Assembly: GCA_018241025.1 (NCBI GenBank) | Contig: JAFEEQ010000012.1 | Coordinates: 124,001-188,000, forward strand | DNA length: 64,000 bases | Direction: 5' to 3' | Source: Pseudomonadota bacterium | Lineage (GTDB): Bacteria > Pseudomonadota > Alphaproteobacteria > Micropepsales > Micropepsaceae | Shown: piece by piece, positions 25,302-36,813 of the stretch | How positions within the stretch are numbered: the stretch's first letter is position 1 | Layout of the letters: each line of letters opens with the position of its first letter | Made by a program: the position numbers and the translations under genes | The notes under the pieces: model-generated | The model's input: the letters and a program-made list of their open reading frames with translations, nothing else | Databases searched by the model: none | Told to the model about the DNA's origin: nothing

Positions 25302-26803
25302 GCCGCCTCCTCCGACTGCTTGGCGATGGGTAGGCGAAACCGGAATACTGCTCCAGTCGGCACGCCTGCCAACGCGACGATTGTACCCCCATGAGCTTCG
25401 ACGATCGATTGACATATCGTAAGGCCGATGCCCAACCCGTCTTCTTTTGTCGTTACGAAAGGCTGAAAGAGGCGGCGACGAACATCTTCCGTGAACCCCG
25501 GACCTGTGTCGCGCACCGTAACCAGCGCAAATTCGGTGCCATCCGTGGCCGTCGAAATCGCCAGCTCGCGAATGCTGACCGCCTGCATCGCCTCGATGCT
25601 GTTGCGAATCAGATTGATCAACACCTGCTGAATCTGAATCTTGTCGATGAGTACCGGCGGCATTGCCGATTCCAGCTCGAGATTGGTGCGGACACCAAGA
25701 TGCGCCATGCCGACGAGGCCGAGCGCAATCGCTTCCTCGACCACCTTGTTGAGGGATTGGGGTGCGCGATTCGTCTCGCGTTTCTCCACAAAATCCCGGA
25801 GATTGCGGATGATTGCTCCCGCGCGCAGCACCTGTTGCGCGGCGCGGTCCATCATCTCCTGCGCCCGTGACAGGGCCTCAGGTCCTTCCTGATCGAGCGT
25901 TCGCCGAGCCGCCTTCACGTAGTTGGAAATCGCGGTGAGCGGCTGATTCAACTCGTGCGCGATTGCCGACGACATTTGTCCCATCGCGCTCAGACGCGAT
26001 ACGTGCAGCAGTTCGGCCTGGAGTTCTTCCAGACGCCGCTCCGCCCCCTGCCGATCGGAAATGTCGCGAACGAAGCCGGTGAAGATGCGGCGATCACCGA
26101 ACCGCGCCTCACCGACGGACAATTCCATGGGGAAGGTGCTTCCGTCCCGGCGCCGGCCGACTACGATCCGGCCGATGCCGATGATCTTCTTCTCTCCGGT
26201 CCGCCGATAGTGCGCGAGATAGCCGTCGTGCTGGGCGTGGTACGGCGCAGGCATGAGCATCTTGATATTCTGCCCGCGCACCTCGGCGGCTTCGTACCCG
26301 AAGAGCCTTTCAGCCGCGGGACTGAACGATTCGACGACTCCCATCTCGTCGATAGCGATGATCGCGTCGGGTACGGTGTCGAGAATTGAGCTCAGCCGGG
26401 CTTCCCGCTCGCGCAAGGCGTCTTCGGCAGCCTTGCGCGCCGTGAGATCCTGAATGATGCCGACGAAGATGGGCTCGCCTTCTGCCTCGCCCTCGCCTAC
26501 CGACAAATACATCGGAAATGTCGAGCCATCCTTGCGGCGGCCGACGACCTCCCGGCCGACGCCGATGATCTTCTTTTCTCCCGTATTGGCGTAGTGGCTG
26601 AGATAGTGATCGTGTTCGGAGTGGTAAGGCTCGGGCATGAGCATCTTTACATTCTGCCCCACCACCTCGCTAAGCTCGTAGCCGAACAGCGTCCGGCAGG
26701 CCTCATTGTAGACCTGGATCAGCCCCCTGCGATCAATAACGATAATGCCATCCACGGCGGTGGCGATTAGTGCTCTGGATAGTGCATCACTGCTGTACGG
26801 CAT
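25298..26803 (-). CDS. fixL: Oxygen sensor histidine kinase FixL with tandem haem-type PAS domains
   Basis: A 501-residue soluble kinase. PAS1 covers about residues 8-125 and PAS2 about 135-255. Both contain the FixL haem signature: His64 in EHDHYL with Arg84 in IIGVGR, and His192 in QHDGYL with Arg212 in IIGIGR. The phosphorylated His283 is in AIAHELNQPLTAISNY, and the ATPase domain shows LIRNSIEAM, RDTGPGF and GLGIGLTICQSI. FixL autophosphorylates when haem loses oxygen and passes phosphate to FixJ. Most FixL proteins bind haem only in the PAS next to the kinase. No transmembrane helices are seen. Confidence 0.93.
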   Translation of the reverse strand: MPYSSDALSRALIATAVDGIIVIDRRGLIQVYNEACRTLFGYELSEVVGQNVKMLMPEPYHSEHDHYLSHYANTGEKKIIGVGREVVGRRKDGSTFPMYLSVGEGEAEGEPIFVGIIQDLTARKAAEDALREREARLSSILDTVPDAIIAIDEMGVVESFSPAAERLFGYEAAEVRGQNIKMLMPAPYHAQHDGYLAHYRRTGEKKIIGIGRIVVGRRRDGSTFPMELSVGEARFGDRRIFTGFVRDISDRQGAERRLEELQAELLHVSRLSAMGQMSSAIAHELNQPLTAISNYVKAARRTLDQEGPEALSRAQEMMDRAAQQVLRAGAIIRNLRDFVEKRETNRAPQSLNKVVEEAIALGLVGMAHLGVRTNLELESAMPPVLIDKIQIQQVLINLIRNSIEAMQAVSIRELAISTATDGTEFALVTVRDTGPGFTEDVRRRLFQPFVTTKEDGLGIGLTICQSIVEAHGGTIVALAGVPTGAVFRFRLPIAKQSEEAA

Positions 26804-27056
26804 GTGCTCTTGCAGAGGCCGACATCCATGGACTACGCGGCCCGGCCTACCTTCCCTTACAATATTGCACAGAAACGCAGCACCTGAATATTTCTACTTG
26901 CAAATTCATCGTTCGGCAAATCGACGCCTTTTGAGTCCGACGCAATTCAATTGGACACAGGCAAAACGTTAGGTGAATCCACCTACTGGAAAGACCTAAC
27001 TACTCCAAGAATACGCAGTGTGCTGATAGTTGTGGCGTGATCGGGGGCAGAATTCG
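26804..27056. other. Intergenic region upstream of fixL
   Basis: This AT-richer stretch carries the fixLJ promoter region. I looked for an FNR/FixK box (TTGAT-N4-ATCAA) and found none. No supported gene was seen. Confidence 0.4.
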
Positions 27057-27314
27057 ATGGCAAGTACCCTACCCAATTTGCGTAGCGCAACCTCGCAAGG
27101 GCGCACGATTGCAGGCGATCTTCGTGCCTTCGTCGAAGATGGCGTGGACCCCAAGCTTGCGGCCAAGCTTTTGGCTATTGCCGAGGAATTGGACAGTGCC
27201 GCGAGCACCGAGCGCTCCGTCGAAAACTTTGGCGTCGACCAACACCTATCGCGCTGCGAGGTTTTGTGCTGCCGCGGCTTTCCCGTTGCTTCGCAGAGTT
27301 CCCGGCGCGGCTGA
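27057..27314 (+). CDS. Small hypothetical protein, uncertain
   Basis: An 85-codon frame beginning MASTLPNLRSATSQGRTIAG. Residues 20-45 (LRAFVEDGVDPKLAAKLLAI and on) look like natural helical protein, while the last 25 residues, rich in Cys, Ser and Arg, do not. The start lacks a clear Shine-Dalgarno sequence. It may be a remnant whose true 3' end has been lost. It lies tail-to-tail with the PAS-only membrane protein. Confidence 0.3.
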   Translation: MASTLPNLRSATSQGRTIAGDLRAFVEDGVDPKLAAKLLAIAEELDSAASTERSVENFGVDQHLSRCEVLCCRGFPVASQSSRRG

Positions 27315-27332
27315 GATATCCCTTCGGTCCGG

Positions 27333-28328
27333 CTACCGTCGTGCAGCAGGTCGGGCAGCCCCCTCCAGCACAGCGTCGAGCCCCAACGCCTCCTCGAAGC
27401 GTTCAATTTCTGTCCGATCCTCGAATCCGATGAGCGTGGCCCCGAGCGGTAGGCGCGTGAGAGTAATCCAAAGCACACGACCGTCCGAGCGCACCATCTG
27501 GCAGGCGTAGCCGTCCGGCGGGATGTCGCCAGTGCCAATGCGTTCCAACAGGCGAGACCAGATGGTGTCCCCGGCCAGGCGCTCGCCGCAGATGGCCGCG
27601 ACTTGCGCCAGATGCGGCGCCCCTTCCAATTCGTTCTCGCCGACCGGCCATAGCGCGGCAAAGGCCGTGTTATACATCGCGAGGCGGCCATCGGCGCCGA
27701 AGACCGCAAGTCCGTCCGGTATCGTATCGAGCGTCGCCCGGCGATAGATTTCCTGGGTCTTCGTTTCGGCAGCGCTTCGTACCCGCTCACTCACGTCCTC
27801 CGCGACGTAGACCACGCCTCCAAGGCGGCGCGGCCAGGCGCGGACACGAACACTGATCCCGGCCGGCAGATGCCAGGTTTCGTCAAGCGGCGCCTGACCC
27901 TGTTCAAAAAGCGCCAGGTGCGCGGCACGCCAGGCCGTGAAGTCCCGACGCTCGGGCAGCAGACGCTCGGCGCGCAGGCGATCGAACAGGTCTTCGAAGC
28001 GCGGCGCGGACGACAGCCACGACGGCGGCAGGCGGGACAGGCGCGCGAAGGCGGCATTGAACGCTTCGAGGCGGTGCCCGGAATCGAACACCGCAACTGG
28101 ACTGTCGACATGGTCCAGAATCTCCGTGGCGTCCCGATTGGCAGCGATGAGCCTGCGTTCCAGATCGGACACAGCTCTAGATGCCCGCAATTCGGCACCG
28201 CGCGCGATGTCGCCTGCGCGACCATGCTCGCGCAGAGCCCAGCCCAGCACGAAGAGGGCGAGCGCCATCGTCGCCAACGCCATCGGGTCGGCACCGAATA
28301 GAATTCCCGCGAGGGCAAGGCCGCTCAC
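27333..28328 (-). CDS. Membrane protein with two PAS-like domains and no kinase domain
   Basis: One or two hydrophobic segments at the N-terminus (LALAGILFGADPMALATMAL and on) are followed by a coiled linker. Two PAS-like domains begin near ILDHVDSPVAVFDSGHRLEA and near TLDTIPDGLAVFGADGRLAM. The second ends LIGFEDRTEIERFEEAL, which in sensor kinases leads into the His-containing helix. Here the chain stops about 20 residues later, so there is no histidine kinase, cyclase or HTH output. GTG 28328 was chosen because it clears the upstream Crp-family gene; a GTG at 28439 would overlap it by 74 bases. It may be a truncated kinase or a partner protein. Confidence 0.65.
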   Translation of the reverse strand: MSGLALAGILFGADPMALATMALALFVLGWALREHGRAGDIARGAELRASRAVSDLERRLIAANRDATEILDHVDSPVAVFDSGHRLEAFNAAFARLSRLPPSWLSSAPRFEDLFDRLRAERLLPERRDFTAWRAAHLALFEQGQAPLDETWHLPAGISVRVRAWPRRLGGVVYVAEDVSERVRSAAETKTQEIYRRATLDTIPDGLAVFGADGRLAMYNTAFAALWPVGENELEGAPHLAQVAAICGERLAGDTIWSRLLERIGTGDIPPDGYACQMVRSDGRVLWITLTRLPLGATLIGFEDRTEIERFEEALGLDAVLEGAARPAARR

Positions 28329-28365
28329 GGCAAATGCCCCATCGAGCGGAACATCGCCGACGGGA

Positions 28366-29037
28366 CTACTGCGTCGCGCCGCCTTCGGCGAGTTCGCAGA
28401 GCGCCTCGACGTTTTGAAGCAGGATACGATGCGGTCCACCGATCAGGATGATCCGCGCCAGCGCAAGAAGATGCAGCGTCCGATAGACCGCTTCGAGCGT
28501 AAGTCCGAGATGATCGGCGATGTCTTGCCGTTCCATCGCAAGATCGAGATGTCCGGTCTCGACTGCGCCACTCCTTTCGGCCAGGCGCAGCAGAAATGCC
28601 GCCATGCGAACCCTTGCGCTGCGGCTGGCCATCGCAAAACCGTGCTGCTGCGTGGTGAGCAGGTGAACGGCACTTCCCGTCATATGCAGTTGATGCCCCG
28701 CCAGGCCATTGGCGTGCTGCCGTGGATAGGCAACCAGTCTCGAATTGCAAACCGCTTCTGCGGTGTAATCCTGGCGCTGCCCGTGGAGTGCGCCGAAGAG
28801 GTCGCCGGGAAGCGCGAATTCCGCGATCCGGCGATGTCCATCCGCTGTATGGCGGCACAGCCGGACCATTCCCGACAGGACGCGATAGAGATGATGCGCC
28901 GCGTCGGCTTCGTGATAGACGGCTTCGCCCCGTGCGCAAGACAGCATGAGCGCGTAGTCCTGAAATCCCGAAAGACTTTCGCCGGCCGATCCGTGCAATC
29001 GTAGCGCCGCCTGCGGCGGCTCCAGCAAAGTCAACAT
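28366..29037 (-). CDS. Crp/Fnr family transcriptional regulator (FixK-like)
   Basis: A 223-residue regulator starting MLTLLEPPQAALRLHGSAGE, with AAGGAG upstream of ATG 29037. The cyclic-nucleotide-type beta barrel contains EAVYHEADAAHHLYRVLSGM and IAEFALPGDLFGA. The HTH is MERQDIADHLGLTLEAVYRTLHLL, which resembles FixK/FNR but has Tyr where E-x-x-S-R is usual (EAVYR). There is no N-terminal cysteine cluster, so it is unlikely to hold an FNR-type iron-sulphur centre. It lies close to fixLJ, which makes a role in the oxygen cascade plausible. Confidence 0.85.
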   Translation of the reverse strand: MLTLLEPPQAALRLHGSAGESLSGFQDYALMLSCARGEAVYHEADAAHHLYRVLSGMVRLCRHTADGHRRIAEFALPGDLFGALHGQRQDYTAEAVCNSRLVAYPRQHANGLAGHQLHMTGSAVHLLTTQQHGFAMASRSARVRMAAFLLRLAERSGAVETGHLDLAMERQDIADHLGLTLEAVYRTLHLLALARIILIGGPHRILLQNVEALCELAEGGATQ

Positions 29038-29120
29038 GCTTCCATTCTCCTTTGAGCGCCGGCGCATACCGCTGCCCGCGTGAACAACATCCGTCACAGG
29101 CAAAGCGGCGCATGGCGCTT

Positions 29121-30338
29121 TCAGCCATGACGCAAAACCGCTTCGGAATTTCCCGCGAGCAGAGACTTCCAGCTCAGGCGCCACATCGGCACCGGTACCG
29201 GGACGGATTTTCCGAACAGTGGGCCGGACAAGTAGTGAATCCCCGCGTCGCGCGCCGCATCGGCCAGGCTGAGCGATGTGACCCCGCTCACGAAGGTCGT
29301 CAGCCCCGCCTTCGAACCGGCTTCGGCAAGGCTGGCTATTTCATCCTCGGCTACATGTCTGGCGGCGACCGTGATGCCGACACCCTGCTGACCCGACGCA
29401 AGACAGGTCACGTTCTCGATGCCACCGGAGGGAAACTCGATCATCACGGCGCGGCAGAAGGGCCGCACGGCACAGACGAGGTCGCTCATCCGGCTCTGCG
29501 GAACGCCATGTGGTATGCCGGTGATCGAGAAGACCAGAAACGGACGAAGCGCGGAGTCCAGCGACTTGATCGCGGATGAAATCTCCATGCGGCCCGCCGG
29601 CGCGCCGAGAATGTCGTAAGGCAGCGGCAATACCAGCAGAAGGCGCCCGCCCTCCTCCAGCAACGATGCCAGCTGTTGCGCCGCCTGCGCGATGCCGAAG
29701 AGCAACTCCTTGAGGCCCTCGCTCACCGCCTCGCGCGTCACCGGCACGTCCATTTGCGGCAGAAGCGGCGGATCGTATTCCAGCCGATAGGCCGATACCG
29801 CTTCGCGCGGCGAATCCCAGATCGGCGCATAGGAGACACGCCACGGAGTCACGCGTTTCGGTCGCGGCCGCCCGCGAGGCGGTTCGGCGGCCGGACCGGG
29901 ATCCAGCCCACCGCTGAGTTCATCGATCCCGCCGCGTATCGCCAGTTCGACGAGATCGTCGGAATCGAGCTCCTTCATCTCGAGGCCGTCGGCGTTCTCG
30001 CCGCGCACCCGCGCGATGTTCAGGTCTTTGATGGTGCAGGTTCCAAGCAGGCTGCGATGCAGCTCGTACGCAATCCGCAGGCAGCAGAGCCTGGCGTCGG
30101 CAGCATCCGCCATCGGCATGACCACGAGATACGAGGCATCCGCGATCCGAACGAAGAAATCGGTCGGGCCAAGCTTGTGGGCGAGCAAGGTCTCGATCCG
30201 TTGATAGACAGCTTCGCGGGTGCGTTCCCAGCGCGTCCCTGCTTCGGTCTGCATGGCATCCAGACCGATGACGTTGACCACGCCGCGCCGGACGAGGGTT
30301 GGAGAAATCGCCGACTTGATGTTCAGCTCGGGCACCAT
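29121..30338 (-). CDS. Degenerate GGDEF/EAL-like signalling protein
   Basis: A 405-residue protein. Residues 15-110 recall a GGDEF/cyclase fold (VVNVIGLDAMQ, then LGPTDFFVRIADASYLVVMP) but have no GGDEF motif. A proline- and arginine-rich linker follows. The C-terminal 200 residues resemble an EAL barrel at the level of pattern, with the late motif DAGIHYLSGPLFGKSVPVPV typical of EAL ends. The catalytic E-x-L and metal ligands are not apparent. It is more likely a binding or scaffold protein than an active enzyme. ATG 30338 is preferred to a TTG at 30359. Confidence 0.55.
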   Translation of the reverse strand: MVPELNIKSAISPTLVRRGVVNVIGLDAMQTEAGTRWERTREAVYQRIETLLAHKLGPTDFFVRIADASYLVVMPMADAADARLCCLRIAYELHRSLLGTCTIKDLNIARVRGENADGLEMKELDSDDLVELAIRGGIDELSGGLDPGPAAEPPRGRPRPKRVTPWRVSYAPIWDSPREAVSAYRLEYDPPLLPQMDVPVTREAVSEGLKELLFGIAQAAQQLASLLEEGGRLLLVLPLPYDILGAPAGRMEISSAIKSLDSALRPFLVFSITGIPHGVPQSRMSDLVCAVRPFCRAVMIEFPSGGIENVTCLASGQQGVGITVAARHVAEDEIASLAEAGSKAGLTTFVSGVTSLSLADAARDAGIHYLSGPLFGKSVPVPVPMWRLSWKSLLAGNSEAVLRHG

Positions 30339-30425
30339 TCGCGCCACACCATCGATCAACCCCCAGTCGGAGGATCGGGTGCGGACTCCTTAAGGACCCT
30401 TAATCAACCCTATCCGTATCACTGC

Positions 30426-30800
30426 TTATCCGGCCGGAAGACAGCGCGTGACCGCAGCCATCAGGGCTTCCGAGGAGAACGGCTTGTCGATGGTTTCGTC
30501 CGCGCCGATGCGCCGGGCAAGATCGAGATAGAATTCGCCCTTCAAACGGCCGCCACCCGACATGGCGATAATGCGCGTTGCCGGCGATGTTTCGCGGATC
30601 CGAAGGATGATCTCGATCCCTTCGCTCCCCGGCATCACGATGTCCGTCAGGATCAGGTCCGGGTGCCGGCTTTCGAAAAGGGCCAGCCCCGCGAAGCCAT
30701 CGGCGGCCTGCAGGACGTCATAGCCCGCCGTGGTCAGCATCTCGGCTATGGAATCCCGCACCGCTTCATCGTCGTCGATCACGAGGATCGTCCGGCTCAT
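30426..30800 (-). CDS. Single-domain response regulator
   Basis: A 124-residue receiver starting MSRTILVIDDDEAVRDSIAE. Asp53 in ILTDIVMPGSEG is the phospho-acceptor, followed by Ser in IIAMSGGGR and Lys in TIDKPFSS, so all catalytic positions are present. There is no output domain. It lies 87 bases upstream of the degenerate GGDEF/EAL-like gene on the same strand. The cognate kinase is unknown; the PAS kinase at 13.2-14.4 kb is one orphan candidate. Confidence 0.88.
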   Translation of the reverse strand: MSRTILVIDDDEAVRDSIAEMLTTAGYDVLQAADGFAGLALFESRHPDLILTDIVMPGSEGIEIILRIRETSPATRIIAMSGGGRLKGEFYLDLARRIGADETIDKPFSSEALMAAVTRCLPAG

Positions 30801-31140
30801 CGCTTGCGCCCCCCTGCTTGCGCGGTCGAAAGAATAGCAGTTTTTTTCAGCGTGCCGTGTTTGCCGGCGCCGGCACACGGCAATTTCCCGTCCGAAAAGG
30901 CACTCAGAACACGAAAAGCGGGGTATCGGGAAAAGTGGTGCCAGAAGAGGACTCGAACCTACCCTTCTAACCCAGCAAAACCAAGCACTTTGGCATTCCA
31001 GTTTTTCGTGTACCCAGACAGTACCCAGAATTTGGCCGACTGCCAGAGTTCGAGTGCGAACGGCCACGAACAACCGTATCGCAGCGCAGATTCTACACGG
31101 AGAACCCCAACACTCAAGCTCGGCATTTTCACCGCTCCGT
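30801..31140. other. Boundary region between core chromosome and accessory island
   Basis: No gene is supported here. A GC-rich hairpin occurs at 30854-30881, then a tRNA-like 3' end and short direct repeats (listed separately). To the left the content is chromosomal signalling; to the right it is toxin-antitoxin, defence and conjugation. Confidence 0.6.
30936..31028 (-). other. Candidate attachment site: tRNA-Leu-like 3' end plus direct repeats
   Basis: Read on the minus strand, 30959-30936 gives GGTTCGAGTCC followed by TCTTCTGGCACCA. This is the T-loop, acceptor strand and CCA end of a tRNA-Leu-like sequence, but it is one base shorter than a normal T-arm and no 5' part of a tRNA follows. 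Two direct copies of GTACCCAG sit at 31010-31017 and 31021-31028. Integrase target sites at the edge of genomic islands often consist of such a duplicated tRNA end with nearby direct repeats. No integrase gene is next to it. Confidence 0.45.
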
Positions 31141-32055
31141 TCACACGAGGCGCTTGGCGAGCGCGTCGGACTGTTCGGCAAATTTGTTCGGATTGGACTT
31201 CTGCAGGCGTTGGAGATTTTGCAACTTCCAGCGGATGCCCGGCAGCTTGTTTACATGCCCGTGCCCCAGCAGGCTCCATTCGGGTTTGTTCGCGACGAAC
31301 GAAAGCAGGAATTGTCGTTCGTCGTTGTCGAGGCCGTGCTGAAGTTCGCGCAACATGCGTTCTCGCGCCGCTAGCAAGTCGTCAAGGGCGACGGGTTCAG
31401 TGGTCATGCCGACGAAGTTCTGCTCGTAGTCTCGGCGAATGTTCAGCAAGGTTGGAAACAGCACCTCATGGATGGGCCGGTTATGGCTGGCCAGGTAGAC
31501 CACGAATGCGCGCCGGATCGCGGGGGTGATGCCTTCGTGCGCGAAGAGCTGCATCACGTCGAACAGATCGCGCGGATGCTGCCGATCCAAGGCCGCAACC
31601 AGCTTTCCGCCATACATGTCCTCCAGCGAGACGACGGGGATTTCGAGATCCGCCAGCAGCGTCTCACGAGCATTGGGTGTCAGCGATGCGTTGCGAGTCG
31701 GCAGGACTGTACCTCGCAAAACGAAATTGACTTCGACCTTGACCTCGATGTTACCCCGCCGCACCAACAGCTTCGTTTCGCTGGCGTCGGCGGCAACCGG
31801 CGTATGTGTCTGGAAGCCGCGTTTGTTGAGTTGCTCGGCGGAGCGACGGATCGCATCAGTGATGACGTGAAGTGCCCGTTCGCGAGACAGATTGTAGTCG
31901 ACAAAAACCAGATCGAGATCGACCGACAGTCGCGGCATATCGCGAACGAACAGGTTGATCGCCGTGCCGCCTTTGAGTGCGAAGGTCTCATCGACGAAGA
32001 TGAAGGGGGCGACCTGCGTAAGCAGCCGAGCCGTGTCGAGGTAGACCTGGTTCAC
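31141..32055 (-). CDS. abiEii: Nucleotidyltransferase toxin AbiEii/AbiGii family
   Basis: A 304-residue toxin of the type IV AbiE system. The nucleotidyltransferase signature is FALKGGTAINLFVRDMPRLS followed by VDLDLVF, which gives the GG and the D-x-D metal ligands of the DNA polymerase beta fold. The later EDMYGGKLVAALDRQHPRDL segment is also typical. The enzyme arrests growth, with tRNA CCA-end pyrimidine addition shown for related toxins. The GTG start at 32055 overlaps the antitoxin stop as GTGA. Confidence 0.92.
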   Translation of the reverse strand: MNQVYLDTARLLTQVAPFIFVDETFALKGGTAINLFVRDMPRLSVDLDLVFVDYNLSRERALHVITDAIRRSAEQLNKRGFQTHTPVAADASETKLLVRRGNIEVKVEVNFVLRGTVLPTRNASLTPNARETLLADLEIPVVSLEDMYGGKLVAALDRQHPRDLFDVMQLFAHEGITPAIRRAFVVYLASHNRPIHEVLFPTLLNIRRDYEQNFVGMTTEPVALDDLLAARERMLRELQHGLDNDERQFLLSFVANKPEWSLLGHGHVNKLPGIRWKLQNLQRLQKSNPNKFAEQSDALAKRLV

Positions 32056-32789
32056 GCCTTGAGCACCAAGAGACCATCGGCGGACCGGGAGACCCAAGGC
32101 TTGCTACTGCCGGTGGGAAGTTTGGCTGGGTTGAGTTTCGCGGCCCACGGGAGCGAACTCTCTTTCCCCAATTGCAGGCACAGACGAACGGTCTTTACGC
32201 TCGTGCAGCGCTGCAGCAACTCCTGCATCACGTCGGCGCGCATGCTGTACGTGCTCTCTGCCAGCTCGTGCGCTTCTTTTAAGGGCTGCCGCACGCCGAC
32301 CTCGCTTAACACTTCGAGCAACGCCCGTTCGGGCGCCGAGACCAGCGGCGCGCCAGTGCGCTTTTCAAACGGTCCGACATGGAGAAGCGCATTGGGCTTT
32401 TCGTCGAACAAGCGCTTGCGATGGTACGTGCACGGAAATCGTTCCGTGAACCAGTCCGGCAGCTTTGCTGCGGACCAGCCGTAGAGGTGGAGAACGGGTC
32501 GTTGGGAAAGGTAGTGGCGCACGCCATACCAATCGAGGGCGGATTTGCCGCCGACGTGCAATCCGTCAAATCTCCGCTGCAACAGGAGCAGGCTGGGATG
32601 CAGGGAAAGCGTGTCGTTGGGCTTGTGATAAACCCCCCGGGTCAGCCGGCTGAGCCAGCCCGCCCGGACATAGTGGACGGCAAGGTCCGCCGATATTCCC
32701 AAAGCAGCCAGGTCCTCCGAGGTGAGAGGGGCGCCGGGAGCCAAATGCGTGTAGAGGGCATTTAGCTTATTTCTATGTATCGTAGCCAT
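32052..32789 (-). CDS. abiEi: AbiEi family antitoxin
   Basis: A 245-residue antitoxin. The N-terminal winged helix (PLTSEDLAALGISADLAVHY, then LSRLTRGVYHKP) binds DNA, and the C-terminal part is needed for immunity in the family. In AbiE pairs it represses its own promoter by binding two inverted repeats. Two near-identical palindromes are present here, one covering its own start codon. Toxin follows in a coupled GTGA overlap, the standard antitoxin-first order. Confidence 0.9.
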   Translation of the reverse strand: MATIHRNKLNALYTHLAPGAPLTSEDLAALGISADLAVHYVRAGWLSRLTRGVYHKPNDTLSLHPSLLLLQRRFDGLHVGGKSALDWYGVRHYLSQRPVLHLYGWSAAKLPDWFTERFPCTYHRKRLFDEKPNALLHVGPFEKRTGAPLVSAPERALLEVLSEVGVRQPLKEAHELAESTYSMRADVMQELLQRCTSVKTVRLCLQLGKESSLPWAAKLNPAKLPTGSSKPWVSRSADGLLVLKA

Positions 32790-32860
32790 ACTACGACTTT
32801 ATACATGTTTTCAAAACGCGCAAGATTTCTTTTTATCGCTCCAATCGTAGCCCTACTACG
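32782..32860 (-). promoter_or_regulatory. AbiEi operator pair
   Basis: Two 15-bp inverted repeats that differ by a single base lie at 32782-32796 (CGTAGCCATACTACG) and 32846-32860 (CGTAGCCCTACTACG), 64 bases apart. The AT-rich gap between them must contain the promoter, and the first covers the antitoxin ATG. This matches the negative autoregulation by dual inverted repeats known for AbiEi. Confidence 0.8.
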
Positions 32861-33028
32861 ATAAGTAAAACATTCACAAAGCGCATTCCAGAGTCTTCGG
32901 AGCCCCAGAAGTCCGGGCGAGAATGTAGTGGAAATCATAGGCACTTGGGATCCGTCCGCCGCTTTCGAGTGGCCCCTTCTGGTATTCTCTGGCAACCCTT
33001 GTCATCCAGTAACTACTAGGCCCTGTCC
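32861..33028. promoter_or_regulatory. Intergenic region with the promoter of the defence operon
   Basis: This gap lies between the divergent AbiE promoter and the HTH gene. A TATTCT at 32983-32988 could be a -10 element, without a clear -35. No operator was recognised. Confidence 0.3.
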
Positions 33029-33229
33029 ATGCCGGACGAAATCCTGACGCTCATAGAGGTAGCCCAATTGCTTAAGGTTGCCGAAAAGACAGTTTACACG
33101 ATGGCGCAGCAAGGAGGTTTGCCGGCATTCAAGGTGCGCGGTCAGTGGCGATTCAAGCGCAAAGACCTCGATCAATGGATTGAACAACAGAAGGCTGTGT
33201 CCGGCGGCCGGATCGCGAACGGGAAATAG
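33029..33229 (+). CDS. Helix-turn-helix (excisionase/MerR-like) protein, first gene of defence operon
   Basis: A 66-residue protein with the compact HTH_17 pattern: LTLIEVAQLLKVAEKTVYTM for the helices and LPAFKVRGQWRFKRKDLDQW for the wing. Such domains occur in phage excisionases and in small DNA-binding subunits of restriction-type systems. Its stop is 2 bases before the helicase start, so it belongs to the operon. It may regulate the operon or target the complex to DNA; this is inferred from position. Confidence 0.85.
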   Translation: MPDEILTLIEVAQLLKVAEKTVYTMAQQGGLPAFKVRGQWRFKRKDLDQWIEQQKAVSGGRIANGK

Positions 33230-33231
33230 CT

Positions 33232-36809
<3,578 letters not shown>

Positions 36810-36813
<4 letters not shown>

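Noticed and set aside
26804..27056. A FixK/FNR box in front of fixL
   Set aside because: No TTGAT-N4-ATCAA or close variant could be found by eye.
30386..30406. TTAA-N6-TTAA upstream of the GGDEF/EAL-like gene as a CtrA site
   Set aside because: The spacing is 6 instead of 7 bases and no other support was found.
30854..30881. GC-rich hairpin upstream of the lone receiver, considered as a terminator
   Set aside because: The T-run lies before the hairpin on the plus strand and becomes an A-run after it on the minus strand, so it fits a terminator in neither direction.
30936..30960. A functional tRNA gene
   Set aside because: Only the 3' end is present, it is one base short in the T-arm/acceptor portion, and no anticodon or D-arm follows.
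29676..31529. A 617-codon plus-strand frame across the GGDEF/EAL-like and receiver genes
   Set aside because: Antisense to supported genes and crosses the island boundary without any recognisable motif.
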